Source: DATGFK01 sp040007395
Lineage (GTDB): Bacteria; Chloroflexota; Anaerolineae; Aggregatilineales; UBA2796
Direction of reading: 5' to 3'
Length of the DNA stretch: 52,146 nucleotides
Assembly: GCA_040007395.1 (NCBI GenBank)
Contig: JBDTVG010000115.1
Location: 1 to 52,146, forward strand
Shown: positions 51,959 to 52,146 of the stretch, piece after piece
Numbering within the stretch: position 1 is the stretch's first letter
How the letters are laid out: each line of letters opens with the position of its first letter
Notes under the pieces: model-generated
The model's database searches: none
Seen by the model: only the letters and a program-made list of their open reading frames with translations
What the model was told of the DNA's origin: nothing
Translations under genes and position numbers: made by a program

Positions 51959-52146
51959 CCGTTAAACAATCAGACTTTGAAGGATGTTATTTGTACAGAA
52001 TTTATCTCGCCCAACTAGGCATCCCCAACATGATACCCGAACTTCATGGAGATAGGATATTCACCTTTGCTAAGGCAAGTACGAAAACTACTAGTCCATC
52101 AAGAAGGTAAGACAGGGTAAAGATGGGACAGTTTGGTACGAGCCTG
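51959..52146. other. Right-edge segment without a recognised gene
   Basis: The last 188 bases contain only short open frames on both strands and no recognisable RNA or terminator. A gene starting outside the window cannot be excluded. Confidence 0.3.

Overview
The window looks like chromosomal DNA of a free-living bacterium, most probably a Chloroflexota (Anaerolineae-like) member. This placement is inferred from the overall gene repertoire, the RsmD active site written APPQ instead of a DPP-type motif, the TPR/membrane proteins, a PASTA-less eukaryotic-type Ser/Thr kinase with a TPT-rich linker, and compact KorAB. No rRNA or phylogenetic marker set is present to prove it. The gene content is mostly metabolic and housekeeping, with a few mobile or decaying segments. 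There is no CRISPR array, prophage or rRNA operon.

Layout. 1-5.1 kb: tail of a dienelactone hydrolase, a small membrane protein, then a minus-strand unit of sigma70 promoter, T-box leader (GUA specifier), SAM methyltransferase and valS. Just behind its promoter sits a 201-bp MITE-like element with 17-bp perfect terminal inverted repeats and a 9-bp target duplication. 5.4-13.3 kb: GNAT acetyltransferase, TPR proteins, rsmD, a selenocysteine-encoding selD (in-frame UGA plus candidate bSECIS), GT2 glycosyltransferase, DUF1579-like protein and a WYL regulator. 13.3-20 kb (minus): a transmembrane Ser/Thr kinase, then an operon of a HisD-family dehydrogenase, an APH-like kinase and uxaC. 20-24 kb: small proteins, a CDF metal transporter with three C-terminal cytosolic repeats, and an ankyrin-like protein.

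24.2-29.5 kb (minus): a GntR/FCD regulator, korA and korB operon with a palindromic operator candidate, and an AAA ATPase. 29.65-31.25 kb: a complete IscB nuclease with its upstream omega (HEARO) RNA and a subterminal right-end hairpin, but no transposase. 31.4-31.8 kb: a solitary rpmJ and tRNA-Pro(CGG). 31.9-39.8 kb: a PhnD-like binding protein; a sugar ABC transporter (binding protein, hairpin, two permeases) divergent from an aldo/keto reductase, fructosamine-kinase-like and Gfo/Idh operon.

39.8-42 kb: three tandem paralogues of an unrecognised protein, one intact, one with a single amber codon, and one with an internal deletion and frameshift. 42.1-45.4 kb: an FtsX/LolD-type ABC exporter. 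45.6-52 kb: an aminotransferase, a response regulator and (beyond an MFS gene) its deleted duplicate, a NIPSNAP-like protein, and a PLP enzyme translationally coupled to an unknown protein.

The most notable items are the IscB-omegaRNA locus, the selenoprotein SelD, the T-box that places a methyltransferase under valine control with valS, the MITE, the decaying paralogue array, and the HisD homologue whose histidinol-specific residues are replaced and which sits with uxaC.
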